The position numbers and the translations under genes were made by a program. A stretch of DNA of 64,000 nt from Diplosphaera chodatii (Eukaryota; Chlorophyta; Trebouxiophyceae; Prasiolales; Stichococcaceae), in assembly GCA_032358165.1 (NCBI GenBank), contig JAALGY010000036.1, forward strand, positions 558,001-622,000. The letters run 5' to 3'. The first letter of the stretch is position 1. Each line of letters opens with the position of its first letter. The notes beneath the pieces were generated by a model that had not been told where the DNA came from, did no database searches, and saw only the letters and a program-made list of their open reading frames with translations. Positions 22,101 to 35,479 of this stretch are shown here, piece after piece.

Positions 22101-25100
22101 CCTTGGTATTGAGGGAGCGCAACAGCCCCTTCGACACTTGAAGATACACGAAGATCACAGCCGAAATGGCTGTTCAGACTGCAGGTGCAAAGCAGAGCCA
22201 AGTACCGGGCGTGGGCACGTCGCCGGACGCCTGGCCGGCCTCGACGCTCTCCAGCCGCTGGTGCAGCAGCTTGTTCTGGGCCTCCACCTCGCGCTGCCGC
22301 GCGGCCGCCGCCTCCGCCGCCCCCTGCAGCTGCGCGCGCTGCGTCTCCAGCTCCACAGCCGCCCGCGCCTGTGGCGCGGGGGCGGTGAGCCAAACCCTTC
22401 GGCAGTGGTTCACAGAGACACAACAGAGCAGCCGATGTGCCACGGCAGCCAGCACTGGCTGGCGCACCCTGCACATGCCTGCAGCTCGATGATGACGGCA
22501 GACCTTTTCGACAGTGATCATGGGGCAACGCTGACGCTGCCTGCCGACCGTGGGTCATGCTTGTAGTCCACGGCCATCAGCTTCGACAAGGCGGTGGATA
22601 CTGCGGGCTCGAGTGCACATCGGTATGACGTGTGTGCATGCTAACATAGCAAAAACGTCGTGTCTGACCTGCGCAGCTGTGGCGGACTCGGCGGCGGCGC
22701 GTGCGTCGGCGGCCGCCTTCTCGGCCGACTCGGCGGCGGCCTCCGCGGCGTTGAGCTTGCGGATGGTGTCGCTGTGGTCCATCACCTCCCGCTGCCGCCG
22801 CGTCTCCGCGTCGCGCGCCTGCGCTCACAGTTTGCCGTCTCAGGTGCACGGTGGACCGATGTCACTGACCACAGCTGCATGGGTGCAGGCGGCTCTGCTG
22901 TAGGAGGCAGCTTTCGCGCGATCCGCGCAGGCAAAGGCCAAGGGAAGTGTTAGGGTGGTGGGCAATGCATCACAACGGTACCTGGGCGCGGCAGGCCTCC
23001 ATGTCCGCGGTCTGCCGCTCCAGCCGCTGCTGCACGGCCGCGAGCTCTGCGGTCGCCTGCCCCGCGGCCGTCTGTTGTGATGAGGAAGCCAGATGGTCAT
23101 TCACTAACCATCCGCTTGGCTGTGAGCCATGTGCCTTTTGACACCATCCCGTCCACAGCAATCCTGGCATGTGCTCACCTGCAACGCAACCTGAAAGTGC
23201 AAGACATCCCGGCGACAGCTGAGTAATCAACCTGCGCCTTGGCCCGCTCCGCGGCCAGCTGCTCCTCCTTGGCGTGCAGCGCGGCGGTGGCCTCCCGCTG
23301 GGCGCGCTGCGCGGTGGCCGCCTCCGCCTGCGCCGCGTCCAGCGCCGCCCGCAGCTCCTGCGCCTCCGCGGCCGCCGCGGCCACCCGCGATTCCGCCTCG
23401 CCCTTGAACTTCTCGTGCTCCGCCTGCGGTTGTCGGGGCATGATGAGGTCGAGCACCGAATGTGGTGGTCAGGCATGGCGAGGCAATGCCGAAGTCTACT
23501 GCGGTATGCCCCTGGCAGTCTTTGGCAGAAAGGCACCTGCATGGAGCGCAGGGCCTCGTCCGAGGAGGTCGCCAGCGCCTGGTACTGCTTCGCGTGGCCG
23601 GCCGCCGAGGCCGCCGCCTCCTGCGCCGAGGCCAGCTCCTCCCGCAGCAGGCGCACCTCCGCACCCAGCGCCGCCTCCCTGCGACCAACATCCCAACAAG
23701 GTCGGCGTCCCACGATTCATCCCGCTGACCATGCGCCAAGGGTGCTCTGGGGCATGGCTTCCCGTTGGTGGCCCTGATGCCAGCTGGCACCATTGTGCAG
23801 GCCTCACAAGCATCATGCACAGTCCGCCGTGGCCGCACCTGCTTTCGGGGGTGGCAGCGCCGTCAGCCGTGGCGTCCGCAGCAGCCGCCGGGCGGGCGCT
23901 GGCCTGCATCTCCAGGGTCGCATTCCGCTCCTCCGCCTGTCGGCACGGAAGCAGCGCATTGAAAACTCGTTGATACACCTCAGCACCAGCAGGCGCTGCC
24001 AGGGGCGGCCCCTCAGAGTGACGCACGAGCAGGGCTGCAGCTACAAAGGTGGGAGGTTCGAGAGTCGGCTCCACAAAGCACACCTGTGCCACGGCACGCT
24101 GCAGCACGTCAGCCTTGGCGGTGGCAGCCGCCGCCCGCTGCTCAGCGGCGGACAGCGCCTCCCGCAGCTTGCGGGCCTCGCCCTCCAGCTCCGCCATCCT
24201 GCATCGTGGCGGTCACCGCAGTCACGTGCCATCACCCACTCCAGCGTGACGTGGTTCAGATGCAAAGAACCCAGGGACCCGCTCTGCAGGCTTGACACAG
24301 GGCTGCAATGTGACATCTTTGTGGCATGTGCCGGACACCAGTCGCAGGGCACAGCCTCACAAGGCAGGCAGATGGCGGGTGCATGCTGCACGGCACTGGG
24401 ACATCGCCCAGCTGGTCAACCCCAGCAGATGCCGCCGACATGATGACGGGCGCACCTGTCGGCAGTGGCGGCGCGGTCGGCGTCGCGGGCAGCCACGGCG
24501 TCATTGGCCCGCCGGCGCTCGGCTGCCAGCGCCGCGGCGGCATCGCGCCACTCCCGCTGCAGCTTGCGCAGCTCCTCGCCCAGCCGCGCCGCCTCCCGCG
24601 CCGCCTCCTCCTCCCTGCGGCATCGTAGAGACACAGCCCACGTGAACCAGGCGCAGCCGGGGCGCTGTTTGCCACCCAAGCCAGCCACGCCCATGCACAC
24701 GAGCAGACGAGCGACTTTGCCCTCGGACAAGGCGATGCGTCAGTTGGTTGCTGCGAGGTGCATGGCCGTGAGCTCTGACACAGGCACGAGGCATATGGCG
24801 GCGCACTTGGCGGCGTGGATCTTGTGGGCCGCCTCCAGCTCCGCGGACAGGCGGCAGCGCTCGCGGAAGTGCTCCGCCGCCTCCCCCGCAGCGCGCGCCT
24901 CCGCCGCCGCCAGCAGGTTCTTCTCCGCCTCCAGGCCCTGCGGCAGTACACGGAGCGGCTGTTAGACCACGACTGCTGTGTCACATTGTCATCCTGAGCC
25001 GCTGACCCCCTTGGACCTAGCAGCAGCAGCAGCGCTGTGCCCACACGATGCTGGGATGGTGCCCCCGGCAGCGAGCCCGTCTGCCGGCTGGTCGGGCGAC

Positions 25101-28100
25101 GTGCCTGGCAGCGCTGGGACTCGCGCCGGGACTTGTCAGCGGCCTCATCTGCGGCTGCGCGCGCGTCGTTCAGGCGGCGCTGCAGGTCAGTCACCATCGC
25201 CTGGTACTCGCCATTGCGCCGCAGCAGCTCTTCCGCCTGCACTCGAGAGGGATGGCTGAAGCACGAAGATGTCGAAGGCCAGTCGAACATCTGCCGCCTA
25301 TCACCACCATGTTGCTGCCGCTCAAGCATGCAGAAGCCAGGAGGCGCAAGATCCTGCCTGGTAACGCAGCAGGCTTCGATCAGATCATATGTACGCACCT
25401 GCTGGCGGGTGTCGGCCTGCTGCTCCAGCAGCCTGTTGCAGCGCTCGCGCTCAAACTCGGCATCAGCCTGCAGGGACACGACCAAGGATGCTGGCATGCA
25501 CAGCACGTCTTTCGAGGCTTGTCCTCCTTGTGGGCCTGTCCTCCTCATGGGTCAACGTGATGCGGTTGCATTGTGAAGTATTGACAGCTTAGCTTGAGGG
25601 TTGCCCGGGCAGCGTGCAAATCACCAGATCAACAGCGCGATAGTCGCAGAGCAGGAGATGGAGCCAGAGTTGGCAGGGAGTTGTGACCACTGCGCATGAC
25701 TGTCATGTGAAGATGCCGGACGACGAACAACAGATAGCAGGACAAGGGCGGCCACCCTGGAGCGGGCGGCCTCGCTGCGGGCGGCTGAGGCGGCCTCCCC
25801 CTTGGCTTGCGCGGCGGCCGAAAGCTGCGCCGCGTGTTCCGAGGCGTCCTTCTTCACGCGCGCCAGCTCAGCTTCCATGTCCTCTGCCAGCTGCTTGTAG
25901 TTGGCCTGCTCCTAAAGAGATGACAAAGTGCATACGTTGATACATGGTATGTGAGTCAGATGGTGCGCCGCTGGCCCCGCAGCAAGTTGGCTACTGTAAT
26001 GTTGAGGTCAACACCATTGCGCAGCAGACAAGCAGGCAGCACCAGAGCTGCACAGGCAGCACCTGGGCGCCAGCAGCTGCGTCGCCGGCGTGTCCATTGG
26101 CTGCAGGTGTGCCGGTGGCGGCGCCCTGTGGCGGGTGGTTGCCGCTGTTACCCTGCCGCCCAGATAGCTGCTCGAACAGCTGCCGGAACATGTCGCGCTG
26201 CCGCACCAGCGTCGCCACAAACTCCTGTCGTGCACGATGCAGCCATCAAAGGCGGTGCGAGCCTATGGTCGACGGGGAGTCCCCAGAATCCAGCAGGACC
26301 ATACTACGCTATACAAAACCATGCTGCATCACAGCTGCATTGTGGTGCATCAACATCCCCAGGCTGCTTTGCGCACCTCCTGGCGCAGGCGCTCCTCCCG
26401 CTGCTGCGCGATCTGCGCCGCCAGACGCTTTGCGCGCTCCGCAGACTCGGCCTCCAGGTCGGCCCGCAGCTGCACCACCATAGAGTGTCACAGAAAGTAG
26501 CAAACAGGATTATACCATTCGCATTTGCCAAGTACGGTACCGGGACCGGGTGGCCCATGTCTTTTGTGCACCAAGAAGGGACCGCTTGCGCAGTAGGGTT
26601 TGCTGCGGTCATCGGCAGCCGCACCTGCGCCTTGTCTCGCTCGGCGTCCTGCCCCAGCTGCCGCGTCACCGCAAGCAGCTGCGCATTCTTCGCTTGCAGC
26701 TCCTGTGGATGCGATGCACGAACAGCATCAGCAGACCAAGTCAAGCGGGATCCGTTTGCAGAGGGGGTTCACAGCGAGCGGCAATCTGTTTGGTGTGGAC
26801 AAGCTCATCACAGCAAGTACGTCTCACGCAAACGACGACAAGAGCAGCAGGTGACCCTCGGGCACCCGGTGGCCAGGCCTCACCTGGATGTCCCTGAACT
26901 CCACGAGGCGTGCGGTGATGACGGCCTGCGCGTCGACGGCGCCGCCGGCGCCCGGCGCGGGCAGCGCGAGGGCGCCGGAGGGGGCGCCGCCCGGGCGCCC
27001 CGTCTTGAGGCGCTGCACCTCGTTCAGCAGCACCGCCAGCTGGCGCGACAGGTCCGCCGCCTGCTGCTGCAGCACCCTGCAGCACACGACGAGCAGATGT
27101 GGAGCAGAGCTCAGGAGGTTCCATTCTGCCTAGGCAGATGTGAACACAGGCCATGCCCTTGCACATGGGTGTTGGACTGTGTGGGGGAATCGCAGATGGC
27201 CTGGTCAGAGGCTGCATGTACCGCGAACGCCATCATGCCAGCATAGAGCAGCTTCACACTTCCCCGCCAGCAAGCAGACCGCGATTTGAGTGCACTGCAC
27301 AGGTGCAGATGTGGAGGGCACACACGTACCCGCGCTCGCGGGCATCGCGCGAGGCGTCGGCGGCAGCCTGCCCCAGGCGCACCTCCAGCGCCCGCTTCTC
27401 CGCCGCAGACGCCTCCAGCGACTGCGTCATGTTCAGGTACGCCTCCTTGACCCGTTCGTACTCCACCTGCGAGGGCAGTCGCTGATGAGCAAGCCGCGAC
27501 GGCAAGGCAGCAGCAGTCGGCAGCTCAGGCGGGGTGTGCTGTGCGAGGAGACCCATCGTGGCAGGCTGGTGTGAGCAGACTGAGGCGGCACCTGCTGGTT
27601 CTGCACAGCCACGGCCTTGACTTCGATCTCTGTGCACAGCTGATCCAGCAGCCTCTCGTTGCGTTTGTTGGCACCCCGCTCCTTCTGGTACCGCGCCTGC
27701 CAAAAAGGGCCAGTGGGAGAAATTCGTCACACATGGGGACACACGAGTACAGTCCATGTGATAACAGGCACAGGAACGCCGAAGCGACAGGGCGCTGTGC
27801 TGACGTCAGGGCACTCCGCAGGTGCTATGTGAGACAGTGCCGACGCGCGCAACCGCACCTGCATCTCAACATACTTCGTGTATGCCTCGGTGGGCGTCAG
27901 GGCGGAGGATGGCACCGGTGGTGCATCAGAGGCGACGCTGCCTGCGACCATTGAATGGCACATACAACTCTTCAGGACCAGGGTTGCTGCAAACTGCAAA
28001 CTACACACTGCGGGTCCGAGATGGTCGTCTGCTGAGCAGGGCGGGCACACGTGCCGTTTACCTGGTGTGGCTGCAGCGGTGACCCCGTCCGCCGCCTGGC

Positions 28101-30657
28101 CGGGCAGCTGACCCTGGGCCGCCAGCTCCATCATGCGGTCCCGGATGCCGCGCTCCTCGGCCAGTTCCTTCTCCGCGGCGTTCTTTGCGGCAATGGCCTG
28201 GTCTATCGCCTCCTCCCGGGCCACATCAATCTCCTTGATGTGCTGGCGGAACTCCTGGACGATGCCCTCCAGCTCGGCGACCTTCTTCTGACGCTCCTCC
28301 GCGGCCTCGCGGTGCAGCTCGCCCAGCCGCCGCATCGTCGCCAGCTCGCCCTGCCGCGCACGCAGGTGCAGCTAGTGAAGGGCGACACAGCAGCCCGTGC
28401 GAGCAGCTGGCTCGAGATTGCCTCAGCATGTGCGCTCGAGCCCTGCTGCCGGGCGAACCGCCGCCCCTCGGCCGGTGACTCACCTCAAAGCCCTGCGACG
28501 CAGCCGCCGCCTCCTCCTTGGCCGCCTTGGCCGACCGGCGCGCGTCCTCGGCGGCCGACTCTGCCGCCTCGCACCGCTCCCGCAGCCGCGCCTGCCCCGC
28601 CTGCGCCCCGGCCGCGGCCGCCTCCGCCTCAGCCAGCTGCCGCCTCAGCGCCGTCACCTGCCGGGTGCACACCAGCACTCAAGGACACACTCGGTCGCCT
28701 GCGCGATGCGTGTACATTGCCAAGTGGGACCAGCTTGGGCTTGCGCAGACTGGGCGAGACATTACAACATTCTTGTGGCGGGCGGCCCGGTAGACACATG
28801 ATGACGCGGCGTCGCTCGGCCCCGCCCAGCTGCCAGCCGGTTCTGGCACCTGCTCGGAGGCGGCGCGGCGCTCCGACGCCAGCAGCTCGCTCTTGCGGCC
28901 CAGCTCCTCATCCAGCCACTTGGCGCGGCTCTCCACCAGCGCCTTCTCCTGCGCCACGCAGGTCCCGCCGTACATGTGCACCGGCCCTTGCAGCACTGAA
29001 CATGACTCGCAGCCAACCGGGTGTCCGGACGCTTGCCGCGCTGCCCACGCCGGGCGTGCATCAAGCACCGCCGGCCAGCAGCGCAGACCTCCTGCCCTGC
29101 AGCACCTGCTCCAGGCGAGAGCGCTGCAGCTCCGCGCGGTTGGCGGCGGCCTGCGCCACGTGCGCCCGGGCGTCCGCCTCCGTGCCGGCATCCGTCAGCG
29201 CCACGATCTTGTCCTGCAGCCGTGGCACCGCGGCCGGGTTTGATATATGACCCCACGGCAGGAGGAGCGTCGCCGCGACGCTGTGTGCAAGCCTTGCAAC
29301 ACGTTATGAGGTTTTGCCCAAATGCGTGTGTTGGGCACTTGCACGCCTGGCCGCGCCCCGAGCCTGCCTGCGCACCATGGACGCCTTGAGGCGGCTGTGC
29401 AGCTCGTCCAGCTCGCCCTGGCGCTGCGCCAGCACCTTGTCCAGCGCCCGCTTGTCCGCATGCAGCGCCTCGATCTGTTGTGCGCACCGAATCATACGTT
29501 CACTTGACGCTCTTTGCTGAACAGCAACGTGCCATGTGCCCTAGGTATGCCCACCCTGCTTTGCAGGTGCCATATGCCGAGCGTGAAGCATTCTGACTGT
29601 TGCCCACCTGGACGTCCTTGCGCTGCAGGGCGGCATCCTTCTCCATCAACGCCGTCTGCAGTTTGTGCGCCTCCGCCTTGGCTGCACGTTGCTCCTGGGA
29701 GGCCAAGCAGGACCGCGAGTCAGCGGTGCACACCGTGTGTGTGTAGCTGCACGCTCAGCCAGCAGGGCATGCTGCAACCAGCTCCATGGCGCAGCACATC
29801 CTGCGCACCTCTGCCAGGCGCTGGTTTTCGGAGGTGAGGCGCTCGTTATCCGCCGCCAGGCGGCCCTGGTCGTCTGCAAGCGCCGTGTAGCGCTGCTCCA
29901 TGGCCTGGGCAGCGAGACATGTGCCGACGTGTCAGGGTGCCGCTGCGTCCGTTGCACACTCACGTGGTCCGGCTGCAGTCAGCCTGGCGTGCTCAGCTGC
30001 TGAGCACGCGTGCAAAATGCTCACCTGGCTGGCATGCTCAGCATTCACAGCGGCAGCCGCTGCCTGCAAAAGAAATCAGAAGTGCAATGTCACTGCAGTG
30101 CCCGAGACCCCAGCGACAGCAGACAGTGCGTCGTCGCTGGCTATGCTGCAATGCCCGGTTCATTCTGCGCAGGCGGTGCCGGCAGCGCCTGGTGCTACAA
30201 TATCAGCGCCTGGTGCTACAATAGAATGTGTACAGGGCACGATGTGGGCACCTGCGCCGTGACCGTCGCAAGCTGGTCTTCAAGATCCGCTATGCGGCGT
30301 GTCATGACCTCTGGGTCCAGGCCCGCCATGGTGACCAGCTGGGGGGACGAACCTGCTGATGATCCAGAAGGTGAGTGCCCAGGTGCGGGCGTCGTCACGC
30401 CGCGCGTGACATTACACTCATCTATACGATATCATGATGCTCGTTGCGACCACAATGGTGCACAGACACGTTCTGTGGCGAAAGGCCTGCTCACAAATTG
30501 CAAATGTGGAACTGGCCAGCGTCTCCAGCTTTGCTGCAGAGTCTTCATGCAAGTCATGCACAGCAGCATGCTTGCTCTCAGCGTCACTAAGCAACTTCTC
30601 CCGGGTTTGGACAGTCTCCCTTCTGTGCAGAGCTGTTGCGAGTGCTTGAGGCTGCAT
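16108..30657 (-). CDS. TPR/Mlp/NUA-type nuclear-pore basket coiled-coil protein
   Basis: Homolog of animal TPR, yeast Mlp1/2 and plant NUA: a long coiled-coil filament on the nuclear side of the pore that acts in mRNA export and spindle-checkpoint anchoring (family knowledge). About 45 short exons run from the ATG at 30657 (30657-30495, 30352-30252, 30063-30025, 29904-29809 in phase) to TAG at 16110-16108. Diagnostic segments are EAYTKYVEMQ (near 27860), the Arg/Glu-rich block before EIEVKAVAVQNQ (near 27600), ITARLVEFRDIQ and ELQAKNAQLLAVTR (27000-26650), and TLVRQRDMFRQLFEQ (near 26200). From about 19500 the protein becomes Ala/Pro-rich and then acidic, with a basic KRGR patch. The end is an RG-rich tail like that of vertebrate TPR. 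Most exon edges were read by translation, not individually proven. Confidence 0.88.
30183..30224. repeat. Two tandem 21-bp units in an intron of the nuclear-pore gene
   Basis: The unit CAGCGCCTGGTGCTACAATA plus one base occurs twice head to tail at 30183-30203 and 30204-30224, within the second intron. The copies differ only in the last base, which suggests a recent slip. Confidence 0.85.
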
Positions 30658-30841
30658 CGCAAGGGTTGATCACCCACCAGCGTCACTTTGCATCCATAGG
30701 CACCTGCGCGGTCGCTTGATGCGTGCAGCACTTGTGCATGGGCACGTAAATGCTCGGACGGCACTGCGTTACGGGATCAGGACCCACAAACTGCTGCAGC
30801 ACAGCAGGTGTGTTCGGCATCGAGGGTTCAGCGCCGGCGCC
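30658..30841. promoter_or_regulatory. Short divergent promoter, nuclear-pore gene versus M3 peptidase
   Basis: Only 184 bp separate the ATG at 30657 (minus) from the ATG at 30842 (plus), so both promoters and leaders must overlap here (inference). An upstream minus-strand ATG at 30820 with an open in-phase exon is possible, which would shrink the gap to 21 bp. I prefer 30657. Confidence 0.45.
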
Positions 30842-33800
30842 ATGGCGGCAGTTCTGCCAGGACCAGCGGAGGTCACATCTGTCATAGAAGACTTCAACAG
30901 CAAGGTTGACCGATGGAAATATGGGCTACGAGAGGTGCTATGTTTGCGGACTTGACCGGAACACCTCTGAAGGGCGCTTACCATAGATATGGCTGTGTGG
31001 TGACATGTGCAGTATGAGGCCGCTCACAAAACATTTGAGGACAACTTCTGGAGCACCAAGATGGGTTTGGCAGGTGCATCAAATGAGGCTTTGGCGCGCA
31101 CAAAGACAGACTACGAGAGTGAGCACGACCAGCGTCACATATCAAGCTTGCTGTGACATGCTTGGCATTGCGTGTCAACGCATGTGCTCAAATGCATGGG
31201 CTTGACTATTCGTCGTCCTGCTCCCAGCCTTCCTGGCAGACGTCTCGAACTTGCAAGCAGTGCAGAAGGTGCTGCAGAGCGACACAGTGTCTCCAGAGCA
31301 GGTGGGTCTGCTAACACCTCTATTGACGACTGACCAGATGGCTCAGCCTTGCAACCAACAGCAGCTGACTGAGATCCTTCATCCCGAGCAGAAGCACGTG
31401 CTCAAGATCATTGAGAAGACCTTCAAGGTCAACAGCATCGAGCCGCAGGCACAGCCGCTGAAGGTGCCATGCGCCAAAAGCCCTGCACTGTTTGCAATTA
31501 ACATTGTTGGATGGTTCACAGCAACAGATGTCAACCTTGGTATCGACGGAACAGGAGAAGCTCAATGAGCTGGAGGCTGATTTGGGGCAGCACCGCGGCA
31601 GCATGCTGCTGGGGTATACAGACAGCAGTGGCGCCTTCCAAAAGGCGTCCTCTGTGCAACTCAGCAACACAGTGAAGACGAATGACGATGAAGCGACCCG
31701 CAAAGCTGCTTGGGAGGTGTGTACATCCTTGCGCCATGCAATTTCAGGTGCTGCACTGCATGCAACATCAAAAGGTTCCCCGAGTCACGTGTGCAAGGTG
31801 CCCACGAGCCTAGCGCTGCTGCTGCATGTAGGGCCTGCGCAGCATCGGACCACACATTGTGGGTGAGTGGTGATCGCGCTGCAATGTGTCCGCCAGTCAA
31901 CATGCAGTCTGTTATCAGCTGTGAACTTGAACAACCGTCGAGATGGACTGCAGGCAAGCTGTGCGAGGTTGTAAAGCTGCGCAACAAGCTCGCGCGGGCC
32001 GGTGGCTTTGAGGACTTCTACGACTACAAGGTGGGTTGCGGGGGTGCCAACCGCATCAGTGTGCTGTCTTCTGCTGGCAGATGTGCTGCAGACCAGCCAC
32101 GCCCTGCATGTATCGCAAGCCATGGTGGTGCTTCACGCGCAGGTGCAAGGCGCGGAGGGCTTCTCCAAGCGCAAGCTGTTTGAGATCATGGACGGCCTGG
32201 AGAGCGAGTCGCGCCCGCTCATGGAGGTGCCACCGCTGACCATCCGCCCATCCTCTCGTGTGCCACCCTGCTGCCCTGTTGACCTCACTGAGACACGTGC
32301 CTCACTTGGCTGAGGCCGGCAACACGCGCCGGCTGTGGCATGCAGGCGGCACGCAAGCGGGTTGCTGCCGAGCGCGGCGGCGAGGATGCGCTGAAGCCCT
32401 ACAACCTGTCCCACGCGCTCGCTGGCGATGTGGAGAAGGTGGGCACGACGGTGTACACCTGCAATGAAAGTAACGACATTCAGAAATCAAGGTCTCCGAG
32501 CTCTGATTGCTTCCGAGCCGACCCTGGTGACGAGACCAAGTGCCGCTGAGGCTGCAGGAGCTGGACCCGTACTACCCCTTTGAGGAGGCGGTGGATGTGT
32601 GGGCGCGCACCTTCGCAGCGCTCGGCATCAATTACAAGGTGCAAGTCGCTGCGCACATGGCACCCTGAGCGACTCACCATGCCGCCTGGGGGTTATAACG
32701 CTGCTGTAGTCCGGTGTGCCAAGTAGAGGCGTGATCCGTGTGCAGGATGCCACAATGCGGCTGGATTTGTGCGACCGCGAGGGCAAGTACTCCAATGGTG
32801 CGCGCTCCCATACCACTCCCCTGCTGTCCACAGGAAGTGTGGGACTCTTGTGATGAATCAACAGGTTGTCAAATCCGTTCAAATCCGTTCTGCTCGCCAG
32901 GCTTCTGCCACTGGCCCCAGCCGGCGTGGAGGCGACCCGACGGCACCTGGGTGCCCAGCCAGGCCAACTTCACCTCGCTGGCCTCCCCAGACGCGATCGG
33001 CAGCGGCAAGACGGTCAGCGGTCGCTGCAGTCGGTTGTACCACCGCTGCCGCCTCAAACCTGCCACCTTGAGGCTGTTGTGCAGCCCCAAGCAGAACCGT
33101 AACGTCTCTGGCGTTGATGCCATCTGCTGCATGGCTGCAGGCGCTGATGACACTGCTGCACGAAGGGGGCCACGCAGCGCACTTTGCCAATGTCAACCAG
33201 TACTCGCCATTCTTCTCCCAGGAACGGGCGCCCACCTCGGTACGCACATTGCGTGTGCACGAACAACAAATCAAGTTGCAGGTGTGCTCGGGCGACGTAC
33301 CTGCGAGCCGAGCCGCTTCATGTGTGATCGTTCTGAAGTGTGCTTCTGCAGGTGGCTTACGCCGAGAACCAGTCGATGTTCCTCGACTCGCTCATGGGCG
33401 ACGGGGAGTGGATCTCCAGATACGCCCTGTCCAGGCAAGCTGTGCATCTGCACCCATCTGCAATCCCATTGGCACACGAGACCGTGAACCAACCAGGCAG
33501 GAATCGGGTGATGCATATGATTGACAGTAAGGTTGCACTCGACCCGCAGGGAGGGCAAGGCGTGTCCCTGGGACCTGGTCGAGAAGTCGATCCGTGCCAC
33601 GCAGCCCTTTGACGTCTTCTTCCTGCGCTCCATGCTGGCGGTGCCCTACTTCGAGAAGGTGGCCGGCTGCCCGCGCGCCCCCGAGTGTCTCGCAACTCAA
33701 TATCAGCCCTGGTGCAACATGCACGCCTGGCGACAGGATTGGTGTGCATGCCGCGTAGCACTTCCTTGGGAATCGTGGTCGACGTGCCATGCAGGCGCTG

Positions 33801-35258
33801 TATGAGCTGCCGGACGAGAAGGTGACGCCCGAGGAGGTGATGGCGCTGGCGGACTCCATCGAGGCGGACATCCAGGGCGGCCCCGCGGGGCGGCCGCTGC
33901 TCGCCGTGCCGCACATCCTGGCAGATGATACGTCTTTCTTGACTCTGCTGGACCTGGAGAAGTCCTTTACCCTGGGTCGTGCATGTTTTTCTTCAAACCT
34001 GCTGGCAGTCTCCACCTTACACAGAGCGGCATAAACCCCCTGTCAGGTGTTACCGCTTCAGCTGCTGACACTAGCTGTTGAGGTTTCACACAGAGCAGCG
34101 CGTACTACCATGCGTACGTGATGGCCGAGATGAGCGTGCACCAGACGCGGGCGTACTTCAAGCGCACGCTGGGCGAGATAGTGGACCAGCCCGAGGTCGG
34201 CCGGCAGCTCACCGAGGTGCGCGCCCACCTGGGCAGGCTTCACATGGTCGTGGACCCAAATAAGTCTGTCCTCTGCAATGTTGATGCTCTGAGAGTGCGT
34301 TCTGGCTGGCAAATGCATTGCTTGCCAGGATGCTCAAGCCGCCAAGAACCCGGCGCTGCAGGGGTCTGGTAGAATCCCGCTGCTCCTGGTGCCGCCTGCA
34401 GGTGTATTGGCAGCCGGGCAGCGGCGAGGCGTTCCTGGATCTGGTGCAGAAGCTCACAGGTGCAGCACGTTGGAACAGCACCACTCCCACAGCAGACCGT
34501 TTGCATCATCTGAATGGGGTTGGTGGGACGCGTGGGTGGCGCGGCTATCTCAAACCCTACACCCAGCGCATGCAGAGACACACAGCAGCAGGGGTGCGAT
34601 GGGCCTGTGACTGTGGCGAGCAGGGGCGCCGCTGACGGGGGACGCGTGGGTGGCGCGGCTGCGGACGCCGCTGGACGAGGCGGTGGCGGAGGAGAGGGCC
34701 GGCTACGAGCGCGGCCTGGCCGCCGGCCCCAAGTACCCGGTATGTCTATCGGGAACTGCCGCTCCTGCCGCAAGTTTGCACCTACTGGAGGGCCGTCGTC
34801 TACCATGTGCCGGAAGATGGGTGCTCTCCAGACTCGAAACGATGTCGAAAGGTTTGATGTTGTCGTGCCAGCCGGCTGTGAGGTTGTCACATCTCTTCAT
34901 GCATCCATTGCCTGAGCCATCAAGAAGTGTTGCCTTGTGCACAGCCGGGCACGGAGCCAGAGTTGGGCATGCGCATCCAGCTGGTGCACGGCGACGAGGT
35001 GAGATGCCCCGCAAGTCGTCAGGCAGTTGAACAGGATGTTGCCGATCCATGATTAAACAGGTGCTTGTTGCAAACGTCCCTGTCGGACTGTAGTAGCCTC
35101 CTTCCAGCCTTACCTGTTGATCAGCTACTGGAGTACGAGGTGTCTCATCGTGGTGCCTCCCGGTGCAGACAATTGCCGACTCAGAGGAGGCTGGTGGCCT
35201 GGCAGCGGCATGCAAGCAATTCAAGGCCTGGGTGCGGCAGAAGTACAACCTGGCCTGA
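30842..35258 (+). CDS. M3-family zinc oligopeptidase (HEGGH)
   Basis: Metallopeptidase that cuts short peptides. Twenty-one exons: 30842-30934, 31013-31118, 31228-31301, 31338-31463, 31528-31716, 31832-31862, 31954-32030, 32143-32226, 32346-32438, 32558-32638, 32746-32797, 32901-33013, 33141-33239, 33352-33434, 33550-33658, 33795-33931, 34096-34216, 34402-34459, 34624-34739, 34945-34998, 35169-35258. They join in phase to about 661 residues, ending TGA. The acceptor of exon 4 could also be at 31362 or 31365. The zinc site HEGGH is at 33159-33173, with the third ligand expected in the following helix (ENQSMFLDSL). The substrate-loop motif YYHAYV lies in exon 17. No clear leader is present, so it is probably cytosolic. 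Intron 14 is GC-AG. It converges on a second M3 enzyme. Confidence 0.9.
33435..33549 (+). other. GC-AG intron in the M3 peptidase gene
   Basis: The exon ends TCCAG and the intron starts GCAAGC, the classical GC-donor consensus. It joins SR-EGKACPWDLVEKS in phase with the family. No GT donor is available at this position. Confidence 0.8.
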
Positions 35259-35479
35259 TGCAGCGCAGTTGTACAGTCAGCAATTTTGCCATACGGGCTC
35301 GTTGATGCACGTGCAATGCCTGGTCTGGCTCAACGCTGCGTATGCCCCACTGGCTGTCAGACAATGCGCCTTCTCCAGTGATGCTTTCGAGCTGTTGTCA
35401 AGCCGTTCCATGAGGTATAGATTGCAAATGGTGCAACTGCTGGGAACACCAAGAAGCCGTAGGCTATCAGTGATGGCCA

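Noticed and set aside
25951..29250. Long open frames of about 400-430 residues on the plus strand and 24256-25548 on the minus strand
   Set aside because: They mix exon and intron sequence or lie antisense to coiled-coil exons; the exon-by-exon TPR/NUA reading explains the region.
30730..30820. Possible extra first exon of the nuclear-pore gene starting at ATG 30820
   Set aside because: It is open and in phase, but its protein does not look like the family N terminus, and the ATG at 30657 gives a natural start; kept only as an alternative.
32872..32890. Short direct repeat CAAATCCGTT beside an M3 exon
   Set aside because: Two 10-bp copies inside an intron are too short to call an element and do not touch the splice site.
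34329..34376. Possible small exon reading DAQAAKNPALQ in the M3 gene
   Set aside because: No donor keeps it in phase, while joining 34216 directly to 34402 gives QLTE-VYWQPGS in phase, as expected for the family.
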